The notes beneath the pieces were generated by a model that was not told the DNA's origin, did no database searches, and saw only the letters and a program-made list of their open reading frames with translations. The position numbers and the translations under genes are program-made. Shown here piece after piece: positions 15,494-22,763 of a stretch of 64,000 bases of DNA (the stretch's first letter is position 1; each line of letters opens with the position of its first letter). The DNA is from Streptomyces griseocarneus (lineage in GTDB: Bacteria > Actinomycetota > Actinomycetes > Streptomycetales > Streptomycetaceae): assembly GCA_003674045.1 (NCBI GenBank), contig PENC01000025.1, positions 1 through 64,000 of the forward strand. The letters are read 5' to 3'.

Positions 15494-15990
15494 CCAGCCT
15501 CACCTTCCCGGGGGCCGGGCTCAGCCTCGGCATCACCTACCTGAACCTGCGCCCGTGGTGGAAGGGTGGCCGTAAGTGGAAGGACCTAATGCCGTTCGCC
15601 GGGGCGTTCCTCCTCGGTGCCGTGTCCACCATGTGCGTCGGGGGGTTGCTCGGCCTGCTCGCCGGGTGCTCGGCCGTCGGCGTCAACACCGCCGGGGACA
15701 AGGCAGTCGGCGGTGCCACGGGACAGCACAGCGGCGCCCTGGCCCACGGCTCCCTCGGCGCTCTCACCCCCGACGGCGCGGTGGTGGTCTTCCTGGCCAC
15801 CGTCGCCGCCGCTGCCGCGTGGAAAGCGGCGAGCAAGGGGGATCAGCGTCGCATGCTCGGCGGGGTGGTCTGCGGGGCCTCGCTGACTCTCACCGCAGGT
15901 GTCGCGGGCGCGCTCCACTGGCTCCCCGCCGCCGTCAACATGCTCGGCGTCTCCGGGCGGACGCTGCTCGAAGGGGGCGGCATCCTGTGA
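15490..15990 (+). CDS. Membrane protein of the spread operon
   Basis: ATG 15490 overlaps the upstream stop. The 166 residues include hydrophobic segments (LMPFAGAFLLGAVSTMCVGGLLGLLAG; GAVVVFLATVAAAAAW; GGVVCGASLTLTAGVAGAL) joined by glycine-rich loops. No family is named with confidence. Coupling to both neighbours places it in the same transfer/spread complex. Confidence 0.7.
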   Translation: MTSLTFPGAGLSLGITYLNLRPWWKGGRKWKDLMPFAGAFLLGAVSTMCVGGLLGLLAGCSAVGVNTAGDKAVGGATGQHSGALAHGSLGALTPDGAVVVFLATVAAAAAWKAASKGDQRRMLGGVVCGASLTLTAGVAGALHWLPAAVNMLGVSGRTLLEGGGIL

Positions 15991-16745
15991 ACGCCCGGCA
16001 TCGGCAGGCCGCTCAGCGTCTGTGCGACGGCTCTGCCGCGCTTGCCCGCCGCCTCACCGGCGGCGCGTGCGCCTGGTGCCGACGCGGCTACCGGCACGAC
16101 CTCTCCGGACTGCGCGCCGCCCTCGGCCCCGTCCTCCGTGCTGGCATCCTCGGCGTCGTCGGCTGGGCCGTCTGGAGTGTCGTTCGCGCGGAACCCGTCC
16201 TGCTGTGGGGACTCGCTCCTGCCTGGGCCACCGCGGCCTGGCATTCCGCTCCGCGCATCGAGCCGCAGGAACACGTGGCCCCTCGTGAAGACGCCGCCCC
16301 CACGCTGTCGAAGGCCGCTCCGGCACCATCAGCCCCGACCGCTCCGGCCACCTCGGCGGAGGCCTTCTCCGCCCTCGTGCGCTCACTCGCCCAACAGGGC
16401 GCCGGCGCCCACCTCTCCGCGCTCGCCGAGCACCTCACCGGCGACCCCCACGACACCGCCTCCGTCCGGGCCCTGTGCACCCAGCACGGGGTGCCCGTGT
16501 CCAAATCCGTACGGCAGCCCGGCCGAGGGGTCTCTACAGGCGTCAAGACCACCGACCTCCCGCTCCTCTCTCCGGCCCCGTCCGGGGGCGTCGGCGTAGC
16601 TGTAGTTACCGCAGGTCAGAACACAGCTACAGGCCGAACTGCAGCTACAGCTACGCCCTCCGTGGAGCATCACACCTACGGGGCACTGGTCATCGTCCGC
16701 GACGGCAGCACCCGCCACCACACCGTCCAGAAACCGACCCCGTGA
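15987..16745 (+). CDS. Membrane-anchored protein at the end of the spread operon
   Basis: GTG 15987 overlaps the upstream stop. The 252-residue product starts with a basic CAWCRRGYRHDLSGLR segment. One or two membrane helices follow (RAGILGVVGWAVWSVVRAEPVLLWGLAPAWATAAW), then a long Ala/Pro-rich cytoplasmic part with a small folded C-terminus (EAFSALVRSLAQQGAGAHLSALAEHL...). The C-terminal segment looks like a short winged-helix-like DNA-binding domain, but this is tentative. No TraB-like FtsK translocase follows, which is unusual for a complete element. Confidence 0.65.
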   Translation: MNARHRQAAQRLCDGSAALARRLTGGACAWCRRGYRHDLSGLRAALGPVLRAGILGVVGWAVWSVVRAEPVLLWGLAPAWATAAWHSAPRIEPQEHVAPREDAAPTLSKAAPAPSAPTAPATSAEAFSALVRSLAQQGAGAHLSALAEHLTGDPHDTASVRALCTQHGVPVSKSVRQPGRGVSTGVKTTDLPLLSPAPSGGVGVAVVTAGQNTATGRTAATATPSVEHHTYGALVIVRDGSTRHHTVQKPTP

Positions 16746-16806
16746 CATCACCAGCAGGACTGAAATCGACAGCAGGGCGCGTTCCCTGCCCCCGACGGAG
16801 GACATC

Positions 16807-17352
16807 ATGGCCAGCATGACTGACACGCCCACGCTCCTGCCCGCCGCTATCGAGCGCATCCTCCAGGCCGCAGACGCCGCCAGGCCCGCCGTCTCCGCGA
16901 ACGCCTCAGACACGCTGTCGTTCATCTTCCGGGGCAAGCAGACGGAGACGGACGTCGAGCTCGGCCGCTTCGCTGATGTATCCGTCCCGGTCAAGGGCAG
17001 GAGGATCACGCTGTGGGGCACCGGCGACAAGCTGGTGGTGGACGACATCGAGAGCCACTACGGCCTGGCGGAGGACGGGCGTCAGGTGGCGCTGCATCAC
17101 ATCCTGGTGCGTCCGGTCGCGGCTGGATCCAGCACAGTGCCGGAGGGGCGGGTCAGGGTGCGGGTGGTGCTGCTGATCGGTGAGCAGGCGGAGATCGCAG
17201 CGGACACTCCGGACGCTCTCGCACCGGAGCGGTATCCCGCTGCCGCGGTAGCCGCCGAGGCGGGGGTGGAGGTCAAGGATTTGGCCGGGCTGCGATTGAC
17301 GGCGCAGGTGGGGGACGGTGGGAGGCTGTTCGGGTTCCGCCTCGCTGGGTGA
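16807..17352 (+). CDS. Hypothetical protein (181 aa)
   Basis: The product (MASMTDTPTLLPAAIERILQAADAARPAVSANASDTLSFIFRGKQTETDVELGRFADVSVPVKGRRITLWGTGDKLVVDD...) is a soluble alpha/beta protein. It has an acidic surface and a C-terminal VKDLAGLRLTAQVGDGGRLFGFRLAG. GGAGG lies upstream, and an ATG at 16816 is an alternative start. No domain is recognised. Confidence 0.6.
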   Translation: MASMTDTPTLLPAAIERILQAADAARPAVSANASDTLSFIFRGKQTETDVELGRFADVSVPVKGRRITLWGTGDKLVVDDIESHYGLAEDGRQVALHHILVRPVAAGSSTVPEGRVRVRVVLLIGEQAEIAADTPDALAPERYPAAAVAAEAGVEVKDLAGLRLTAQVGDGGRLFGFRLAG

Positions 17353-17406
17353 GTCGAGCCCCGTCGCCCCTGGTCGTGGGAGGCGGGGTTTTCTTTACCC
17401 ACGGGC

Positions 17407-17446
17407 GTTGTAATTCGACCCCTGAGCGCTGTAAGTTGATACCTGA
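17407..17446 (+). promoter_or_regulatory. Two 19-bp direct repeats 21 bp apart (promoter 1)
   Basis: Copies at 17407-17425 (GTTGTAATTCGACCCCTGA) and 17428-17446 (GCTGTAAGTTGATACCTGA) share a TGTAAnTnGAnnCCTGA core. They start exactly 21 bp apart, two helical turns. The GGGGCCGCGAACCCC hairpin follows before the 17507 gene. The same arrangement recurs at 17954-17993. Confidence 0.75.
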
Positions 17447-17506
17447 AGACGGGAGGGGCCGCGAACCCCGACCGCACATCCACTCCACGCCGGAAAGGCG
17501 GACAGC

Positions 17507-17881
17507 ATGCCCGACGACATTGCACCCGAGACCCGGAACCTGACCTTCACCCTGATGCGCTGCTACGACCGGCTCGCCACCGTGGCGGCCAAGCTCCCCG
17601 TACCGATCACCCTCCCGGTGTCCATGGGAGGCAAGTACTGGCCGGAGCGAACCGAGGGAGTTGCCCGAGCGGCGGCGATCGCCTACGAGGTACCCACCTC
17701 CGACGAGGTCCGCGAGTCACTCAAGTGCGCCTGCCTGGCCTGGCTCGGGGCCTCCGAGCTCCTGACGCTCCAGCTGACGACCCCGGCGCGACGGCACAGG
17801 AATGAGGCGGCCCGCATGATGATCCTCATCAGCGAGGACTACATCGACGACACCCGCCGCACACTGAACATCCAGGGCTAG
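17507..17881 (+). CDS. Small helical protein, paralogue A (124 aa)
   Basis: The product (MPDDIAPETRNLTFTLMRCYDRLATVAAKLPVPITLPVSMGGKYWPE...) contains YEVPTSDEVRESLKCACLAWLGASELLTLQLTTP and ends ISEDYIDDTRRTLNIQG. It is mostly helical, and its length and pattern match the frameshifted gene at 18048. Their promoter and leader regions are also near-copies, so the pair arose by duplication. No function is recognised. A terminator follows at 17892-17922. Confidence 0.7.
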   Translation: MPDDIAPETRNLTFTLMRCYDRLATVAAKLPVPITLPVSMGGKYWPERTEGVARAAAIAYEVPTSDEVRESLKCACLAWLGASELLTLQLTTPARRHRNEAARMMILISEDYIDDTRRTLNIQG

Positions 17882-17891
17882 AGGTTCACCA

Positions 17892-17922
17892 GGGGCGCCC
17901 CGGCATCCAGCCGGGGCGCCCC
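17892..17922 (+). terminator. Hairpin terminator (13-bp stem)
   Basis: The arm 17892-17904 (GGGGCGCCCCGGC) pairs exactly with 17910-17922 with a 5-nt loop, 10 bp after the upstream stop. CCGCTTTCATG follows. Confidence 0.8.
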
Positions 17923-17953
17923 CGCTTTCATGAACGGCTCTTTACCCACAGTC

Positions 17954-17993
17954 GCTGTGAATCGATACCCGATGGATGTAAATTAATACTCGA
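17954..17993 (+). promoter_or_regulatory. Two 19-bp direct repeats 21 bp apart (promoter 2)
   Basis: Copies at 17954-17972 (GCTGTGAATCGATACCCGA) and 17975-17993 (GATGTAAATTAATACTCGA) match the two at 17407-17446, with the same 21-bp period. The flanking TTTACCCAC upstream and GGGAGGGGCCGCGAACCCC downstream are also conserved between the two promoters. Confidence 0.75.
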
Positions 17994-18047
17994 AGGGGAG
18001 GGGCCGCGAACCCCGACCCGCCATCCACACCCACGAAAGGGGCCGAC

Positions 18048-18421
18048 ATGGCCGACTGGCAGGACATCAGCGACGAACGACTCCTCGGCGAACTGCTGCG
18101 CGCCTACTCCCGTATCGCGGTCACCTGCGGACTGCTCCCCATCCCCATCGTCCTTCCCCGGATCGACCACGGCACGACGCTGAGCGACCTGGTCGACAGC
18201 GTCGCCCACCTCGCGGACATCAGCGAAGAGATCCCCGCCCCGAGGAGGTGCTGGCCGCCCTCTTCACCAGCTGCATCTACTGGCTCACGGCGGCCGAAAT
18301 GTTCACCGCCCACGTCCAGGAGCCGAAGGCCTACAGGTTCGACAGCCTCACCCTGTGCATCCTCGGTTCGATCAGAAGCCTTGACGAAGCGATCGACTGG
18401 CTCGCCACCGACGGCGAGTAG
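18048..18421 (+). pseudogene. Frameshifted paralogue B of the 17507 gene
   Basis: ATG 18048 opens MADWQDISDERLLGELLRAYSRIAVTCGLLPIPIVLP...DISEEIPA, matching the N-terminal half of the 17507 product. After about 18236 the frame becomes arginine/serine-rich nonsense. The -1 frame continues correctly as PEEVLAALFTSCIYWLTAAEMFTAHVQEPKAYRF...AIDWLATDGE, ending at TAG 18419-18421. One base appears lost in the C-rich GATCCCCGCCCCGAGG stretch. It is a natural frameshift, a sequencing error, or less likely programmed slippage. Confidence 0.75.
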
Positions 18422-18427
18422 TCCAGC

Positions 18428-18460
18428 GGGGTGCCTCCGGCGCAGAGCCGGAGGCACCCC
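18428..18460 (+). terminator. Hairpin terminator (14-bp stem)
   Basis: The arm 18428-18441 (GGGGTGCCTCCGGC) pairs exactly with 18447-18460 with a 5-nt loop, 7 bp after the TAG that closes the frameshifted gene. Its position supports that TAG as the original end of the gene. Confidence 0.8.
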
Positions 18461-18474
18461 GTAGAAAGAATCAA

Positions 18475-18534
18475 GACCGGCGGGGCCGAGCCGAAGCTCT
18501 CAGCCCAAGGGGCTGTCGCGAAACCCCGCCGGTC
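18475..18534 (+). promoter_or_regulatory. Structured leader with an 11-bp outer stem
   Basis: The arm 18475-18485 (GACCGGCGGGG) pairs with 18524-18534, and an inner CAGCCC/GGGCTG hairpin lies at 18501-18515. The sequence after it (CACATCCACGTCCCCGAAAGG) resembles the leader before the 17507 gene, so three neighbouring genes share related 5' regions. Confidence 0.6.
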
Positions 18535-18566
18535 ACATCCACGTCCCCGAAAGGAAGCGGACCCCC

Positions 18567-18959
18567 ATGGTAGACCCGTCCGGAGAGATCGTTACCGAAA
18601 TCGCGCAGAGGTACGGCCGGTCACGTCCCACCATCAAACGCTGGACGACCGAGCCCGGGTGGCCAGGCCCGATCGGCAAGCGGGGCCGCTGGCTGGAGTA
18701 CGACCCAACCGCCGTCGACGAGTGGGTACGCAACAACATTGCGCGCCCCACAGTCGAACTGGAACCCGGACGTCTCTACACCGGGCAGCAGATCGAAGCC
18801 GCCGGCGCCGGAATCACCGCCGAAACCATTCGCGCGGACCTCTCTCGCGATCGCTGGCCCAAACCCGACTCAACCGGCGATGGCGTCAACCGGTGGCTCG
18901 GCTCCACCGTGATGTCCGCTCTCGCGCAGCGCCGCGGCTACCGCAAGAAAGACGGCTGA
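18567..18959 (+). CDS. HTH DNA-binding protein (excisionase/MerR-like)
   Basis: The product begins MVDPSGEIVTEIAQRYGRSRPTIKRWTTEPGWPGPIGKRGRWLEYDPTAVDEWV. This is a helix-turn-helix with a wing-like 'P.P.GKRGRWxEYDxxAVDEWV' segment typical of excisionase-like proteins. A second, similar unit (LYTGQQIEAAGAGITAETIRADLSRDRWPKPDSTGDGVNRWLGSTV) follows, so it has two tandem winged-helix-like domains. It may regulate the paralogous genes upstream or be the remnant of an excision system; no integrase is adjacent. Confidence 0.7.
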   Translation: MVDPSGEIVTEIAQRYGRSRPTIKRWTTEPGWPGPIGKRGRWLEYDPTAVDEWVRNNIARPTVELEPGRLYTGQQIEAAGAGITAETIRADLSRDRWPKPDSTGDGVNRWLGSTVMSALAQRRGYRKKDG

Positions 18960-19019
18960 CCGACAGCTCGCGCCGCTTCCACCTCCGCAGTAAGGCATGG
19001 AGGCCACGCTGGCATGGTG

Positions 19020-20402
19020 TCATGCACCGGCGAATGCACTGTCGTGCAGAAAATCTCGGACTGCGGGCACTTTGTCGTACCGGGAGAATTTGTGCCTCAG
19101 GTCACCAAGGGCATCGCTCCCTCGTACGGACCCCACTCCGCTGATGGCCTGAACCGCCTTGCCTGCTGTGTGGGCGGCCGCATCGACGTCACCGTTCGCG
19201 AGCTGAGCGTCGGCCTTCCGCGCCAAGTGCAGTGCCGTCGACCGCGGGTAAGCGTGCGCATCGGGCCCGCTGCCCCTGAGGGCAGCGAGCGCCTTGTGGT
19301 GCGTGAGTGCTCGGGCGGGGTCCGCGAGATCGAGGGCGTTGCTCGCGGCCCAGTTGTGAAACTCCGCGAGGGTGACCCAGTACATGCATGCTGGCTCGTC
19401 CTGGAGGGGACCGGCATCGTGGTACGCCTCGAACGCGGCGCCCTCGGCGAACCGGCTCGCGCGCTGGTCCCCGGCCTTCGCGTGCGCGCGGGCGGCGCGA
19501 GCGTGCAGCATCGCGATCATGCGGGGCGAGCCCGTCTTCCGGGCGGCACGCAGAGCCTCTTCCACGATGCCCAGCGCGTGCGTGGTGTCGTTGTCGCTGT
19601 AGCGTGCCATGGCCCAGAACGAGAGCGTGTTCGCCTCGGCGACGGGGTCGTCAGCGCTGGCGGCCGTGCGCAGGGCGGCGAGGTAGTACCGCTCGGCGGT
19701 TGCGGGATCGCCGGAGTCGAAAGCAACCCATCCGCAGATACGGGATGCTTCCGCTGCCGCGGAGTGGAGTCGGCGGCCCGTGGCCGTGGTGTACGACGCG
19801 CTGCCGAGGGTATCGGTGATGAAGTCGAGTTCGGCGCGGGCGAGGCGGTACGCCTGGCCGGAGCCCACCTGGTCGTCGAGCTGGCGCAGGTGGTCGAGCC
19901 GCTTTTCGATCAGCTCTACCGTGCTGCCGTTGATACGTGGGCGACGGCGGCTGACCGGGATGCCCTCGGCCGGGGCCGCTGCGCCCAGTCCTGCGAGGGT
20001 CGCGGCCAGCGCTCCGCTGGTGATCAGAAATCCTCGGCGTTCCATCGCTGCTGGTCCTCCTAGGCGTTGCAGTGCTTTCAGCGCCCGGACCGATCCGTCG
20101 GGCGTCCAGGGGGAGGCGAGCAGCGCGCGGTCGTCGCTCACTGCCATGCCGAGCCAGTCGGGCCACCCGAGGGTTTCGACGTGGTCGATGTCCACGTCGA
20201 GCAGGTCGGCCATGGCGAGTTCGGCGCGCCTTTCCGGACGGGCGCCTGCGGACCACCGGCTGAATTTCTCGGGCCGGATGCCCATGTGGCCGAATCCGAG
20301 CTCGGCATGCCGCGCCGCCACCCGGCGCACGAAGACGCCTTTGTCGAAACCCTGTTGATCAAGGACTCGTTGGAGTAGACGGCCAGCCTCGCTGGTGCTC
20401 AT
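19020..20402 (-). CDS. NsdA-type regulator (HTH plus TPR-like repeats)
   Basis: I start at ATG 20402 (MSTSEAGRLLQRVLDQQGFDKGVFVRRVAARHAELGFGH...), preceded by GGAGGGTGCGC; the longer open frame upstream is spurious. The 460-residue protein has a plant-type HTH-like N-terminus with RPEKFSRWSAGARP and a central TM-like segment (GFLITSGALAATLAGLGA). A TPR-like helical array follows (GDPATAERYYLAALRTAASADDPVAEANTLSFWAMARYS...). This is the layout of NsdA-type negative regulators of Streptomyces antibiotic production. It is divergent from the RiPP-like operon and probably controls it. Confidence 0.75.
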   Translation of the reverse strand: MSTSEAGRLLQRVLDQQGFDKGVFVRRVAARHAELGFGHMGIRPEKFSRWSAGARPERRAELAMADLLDVDIDHVETLGWPDWLGMAVSDDRALLASPWTPDGSVRALKALQRLGGPAAMERRGFLITSGALAATLAGLGAAAPAEGIPVSRRRPRINGSTVELIEKRLDHLRQLDDQVGSGQAYRLARAELDFITDTLGSASYTTATGRRLHSAAAEASRICGWVAFDSGDPATAERYYLAALRTAASADDPVAEANTLSFWAMARYSDNDTTHALGIVEEALRAARKTGSPRMIAMLHARAARAHAKAGDQRASRFAEGAAFEAYHDAGPLQDEPACMYWVTLAEFHNWAASNALDLADPARALTHHKALAALRGSGPDAHAYPRSTALHLARKADAQLANGDVDAAAHTAGKAVQAISGVGSVRGSDALGDLRHKFSRYDKVPAVRDFLHDSAFAGA

Positions 20403-20630
20403 GCGCACCCTCCTCGCTCCGGCGCGTATCCAACCCATACCCGGGTCGGGCCAGTGTCTTGCGTACAGCACCCGTAAAGGCAAGGCCCCGGCGGCGAAAG
20501 GCAAACGACCGCAAGCAGAAGCAAGTCGAAGCAGAGCTCCGGCCATTCCCGCCGAGCCCTCCGCAGCCCCAGGATGCAGCCTGCAGGGCCAGGGAAGCCC
20601 TGGCCGTAGCCCCAGCCAAGGAGGAGACCC

Positions 20631-20780
20631 ATGACTGATGCGCCGTTCGGTCACGTGGCGGAGGAGGAAGCGGTGCGGACCGGCCTGCTCCAGACCGGCA
20701 CGTGCAACCTCGCCCTCCTGCCCGACATCCCGGCAGACACCTCGGACGCCCCGTCCGGTGACGAGATGACGGCCGTCTGA
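20631..20780 (+). CDS. Candidate RiPP precursor peptide (49 aa)
   Basis: A GGAGGAG ribosome-binding site precedes ATG 20631. The peptide starts MTDAPFGHVAEEEAVRTGLL and continues QTGTCNLALLPDIPADTSD, ending APSGDEMTAV. It has an acidic leader-like half, one cysteine, and a Pro/Asp/Thr/Ser-rich C-terminal half that could be the core. It is immediately followed by a hairpin and then five tailoring-enzyme genes without further gaps, the usual layout for ribosomal peptide clusters. It matches no precursor family I know. The core boundaries are unknown. Confidence 0.6.
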   Translation: MTDAPFGHVAEEEAVRTGLLQTGTCNLALLPDIPADTSDAPSGDEMTAV

Positions 20781-20795
20781 CCTGACCATCACCGC

Positions 20796-20830
20796 GGTAC
20801 CGGGGCCGCCCGCAGCGGGGCCCCGGCACC
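20796..20830 (+). promoter_or_regulatory. Attenuator-like hairpin after the precursor gene
   Basis: The arm 20800-20807 (CCGGGGCC) pairs with 20819-20826, extended to about 11 bp with one mismatch. It sits between the precursor stop (20780) and the first enzyme gene. A partial terminator here would give more precursor than enzyme mRNA, as in many RiPP operons (inference). Confidence 0.6.
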
Positions 20831-20853
20831 GCCGTCGCAGGGAGGTGCAGGAA

Positions 20854-21879
20854 GTGCAGGAGTCGTTCCAGCGGAACCCGGCGCTGCTGGTTGCCGTGGA
20901 CAAGGTGGAGGGGTGCCAGCAGTTCACCATGTCGGTGCAGGACGGCCGACCGCCCCTGGTGGTCGATGACCCGAGGCTCCTCGCGGCCGTGAGCAGCCTG
21001 CCCTCGTACGGCTTCCTCCGGGCAGATGTGCTGAAGTGCTGGGCCGAGGCGGGGATGGGGGACGTCGCCGAGGCGATGTGGGAGTTCTGCACGGGGGACA
21101 CCCGGCTGATCGTCCCCAGCGGAACACAGCAGCCGCACGCGGGATACCACGGGGCCACCCGGAACTACCCGTTCCTCGACATGAGCACGCAGTCGTCATT
21201 CGCCACGGACAACCAGCTCATGCGGTCCTACATGAACGCCGACGGATACCCGTCGGTCTACCTGGAACTTCCCTACGACAGCCGCTGGCCGCTGCCCCGG
21301 GCGGAAGAGACCGTCAGCCGCCGGGGCATCCGCACCGTGAACGACGAGCTGGCACTGCTGGTCGACGGTACGCTCGGCGAGCGCGCCCGCCGGGACTACG
21401 CCGATGACGGCCGCCACCTCCAGGTCGAGCTGATCCACAAGGCGGTCCCGTCCGGCGGCTCGCGGCACCCCACGGAGGGGCTGCTCTACCTGCGGATCGG
21501 GGAACTACCCGAGGGGCTCTATCACTTCAACGTCCGGGAACGCGCGCTGGACCGCCTGTCTTGTCAGCCCGCGGCGACAGACCTGGCCGACGCGTGCCCG
21601 GGGCTGGCGGAACTGCTGGCGGAACCGAGCGAGGCGCTGGCCGTGGTGCTGCTGGCCTCGCGTGTAGAGCGTGCCATGTGGCGGTACCGCGACCCGCGAA
21701 GTTTCCGGGCCGTGGTGCTCGACGTCGGGCACGCGGTCCAGCACGTCGCGGAGCTCGGCACGTGGCTGGGCTGGACGTGGACGGACCTGCCCGGGGTGGA
21801 TACGCGCGCGCTGGAGACCCACGTGGGGCTGGACGACGAGACGATGCCGCTCATCGCGGCGGGAGTGCTGAGGAAATGA
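20854..21879 (+). CDS. SagB/nitroreductase-type dehydrogenase 1
   Basis: GTG 20854 lies 8 bp after GGAGG; a GTG at 20845 is the alternative. The 341-residue protein has a variable N-terminal part (ADVLKCWAEAGMGDVAEAMWEFCTGDTRLIV) and a C-terminal flavin fold. The fold is marked by PSGGSRHPTEGLLYLRIGELPEGLYHFNVRERALDRL and ASRVERAMWRYRDPRSFRAVVLDVGHAVQHV. These are hallmarks of SagB-type FMN oxidoreductases that act on ribosomal peptides, usually oxidising azolines. No YcaO cyclodehydratase accompanies it, so its substrate chemistry is open. It overlaps the next gene by 4 bp. Confidence 0.75.
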   Translation: MQESFQRNPALLVAVDKVEGCQQFTMSVQDGRPPLVVDDPRLLAAVSSLPSYGFLRADVLKCWAEAGMGDVAEAMWEFCTGDTRLIVPSGTQQPHAGYHGATRNYPFLDMSTQSSFATDNQLMRSYMNADGYPSVYLELPYDSRWPLPRAEETVSRRGIRTVNDELALLVDGTLGERARRDYADDGRHLQVELIHKAVPSGGSRHPTEGLLYLRIGELPEGLYHFNVRERALDRLSCQPAATDLADACPGLAELLAEPSEALAVVLLASRVERAMWRYRDPRSFRAVVLDVGHAVQHVAELGTWLGWTWTDLPGVDTRALETHVGLDDETMPLIAAGVLRK

Positions 21880-22763
21880 CCACAGCCAAGGTGCATGCCG
21901 TCCCGCACATCCTGACGAGCCCGTGGCGTCCCGGAGACGCCCTGACAGTCGAGGAGGCCGGGTGCCTCGCCGCCGCGCTCTCTCCCGTCAGTCTCAGGGA
22001 GTTGTCCTGCTGCGGCTTCAGCGACGAGCTGATCGCCGGGCTGCTCCACCGCGGCCTGCTCGCCGGGGGCGAGCCGGCCCCGGGCCTGTGGTTCCGCCAC
22101 GGCTGGGGACGCCCGCAGGAGTTCCTCAAGGCCGCCGTCGCCGACCGGGCCCGTACAGCCCACAGCCGTCCGCCACAGCCAGGGCCCGTCTCGGGAGTCC
22201 TGGACAGCCGGGAAGTCGTCCACCAGGTCCTGGCCCGGCGCAGCGTACGCAAGTTCTCCCGAGAGCCGCTGGCCCGTTCCGTGCTGGAGGACACGCTCAC
22301 CGCGGCAGGGGCGCTGCTGCACGCGATGCCGTATCTGCGGCTGTACGTCGTCGCCCAGGACGTCGAGGCAACTCCGCGAGGCGCGTACGCCTACCGGAGT
22401 GACGGAACCCTGATCTTGCTGCGCGACGGGGTGGAGGACCGCACGATGAGGGATGTCGCGCACCAGTACTGGGTCCTCGGCACGGGCGCAGTGATCTTCA
22501 TCGGTGTGTGCTGGAAGGACCTCGAAGAAGTACACGGCAGCGGGCCAGCCGCCTTCCTCACGCTGCTCACCGAATGCGGGAAGCTCGCCCACACCATGGT
22601 CCTCACGGCCACCGCACAAAGTGCTGGCACATGGATGACGCCCGCCATCGATGAGCAGCGCGCCGCGGAGGCATGCGGGCTGGCCGATACGGACGGCAGG
22701 GACGGAGAACTGTTGTACATGGTCAAGATCGGTATGCCCCGGACAGCAGAGGACGACCAGTGA
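21876..22763 (+). CDS. SagB/nitroreductase-type dehydrogenase 2
   Basis: ATG 21876 overlaps the upstream stop. The 295-residue protein has an N-terminal helical part (LTVEEAGCLAAALSPVSLRELSCCGFSDELIAGLLHRGLLAGG), then SREVVHQVLARRSVRKFSREPLARSVLEDTL, the flavin-binding 'RRSxRxF' start of nitroreductase folds. YRSDGTLILLRDGV and a C-terminal GMWMTP-like part (AGTWMTPAID) follow. It may form a heterodimer or act in series with the first enzyme. Two SagB-like enzymes with neither YcaO nor E1-like partner is an unusual set. Confidence 0.75.
   Translation: MTTAKVHAVPHILTSPWRPGDALTVEEAGCLAAALSPVSLRELSCCGFSDELIAGLLHRGLLAGGEPAPGLWFRHGWGRPQEFLKAAVADRARTAHSRPPQPGPVSGVLDSREVVHQVLARRSVRKFSREPLARSVLEDTLTAAGALLHAMPYLRLYVVAQDVEATPRGAYAYRSDGTLILLRDGVEDRTMRDVAHQYWVLGTGAVIFIGVCWKDLEEVHGSGPAAFLTLLTECGKLAHTMVLTATAQSAGTWMTPAIDEQRAAEACGLADTDGRDGELLYMVKIGMPRTAEDDQ

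Noticed and set aside
20403..21158. N-terminal extension of the NsdA-type regulator to 712 residues
   Set aside because: The extension runs over the RiPP-like precursor and enzyme genes on the other strand; ATG 20402 has a good ribosome-binding site and starts the family-like part.
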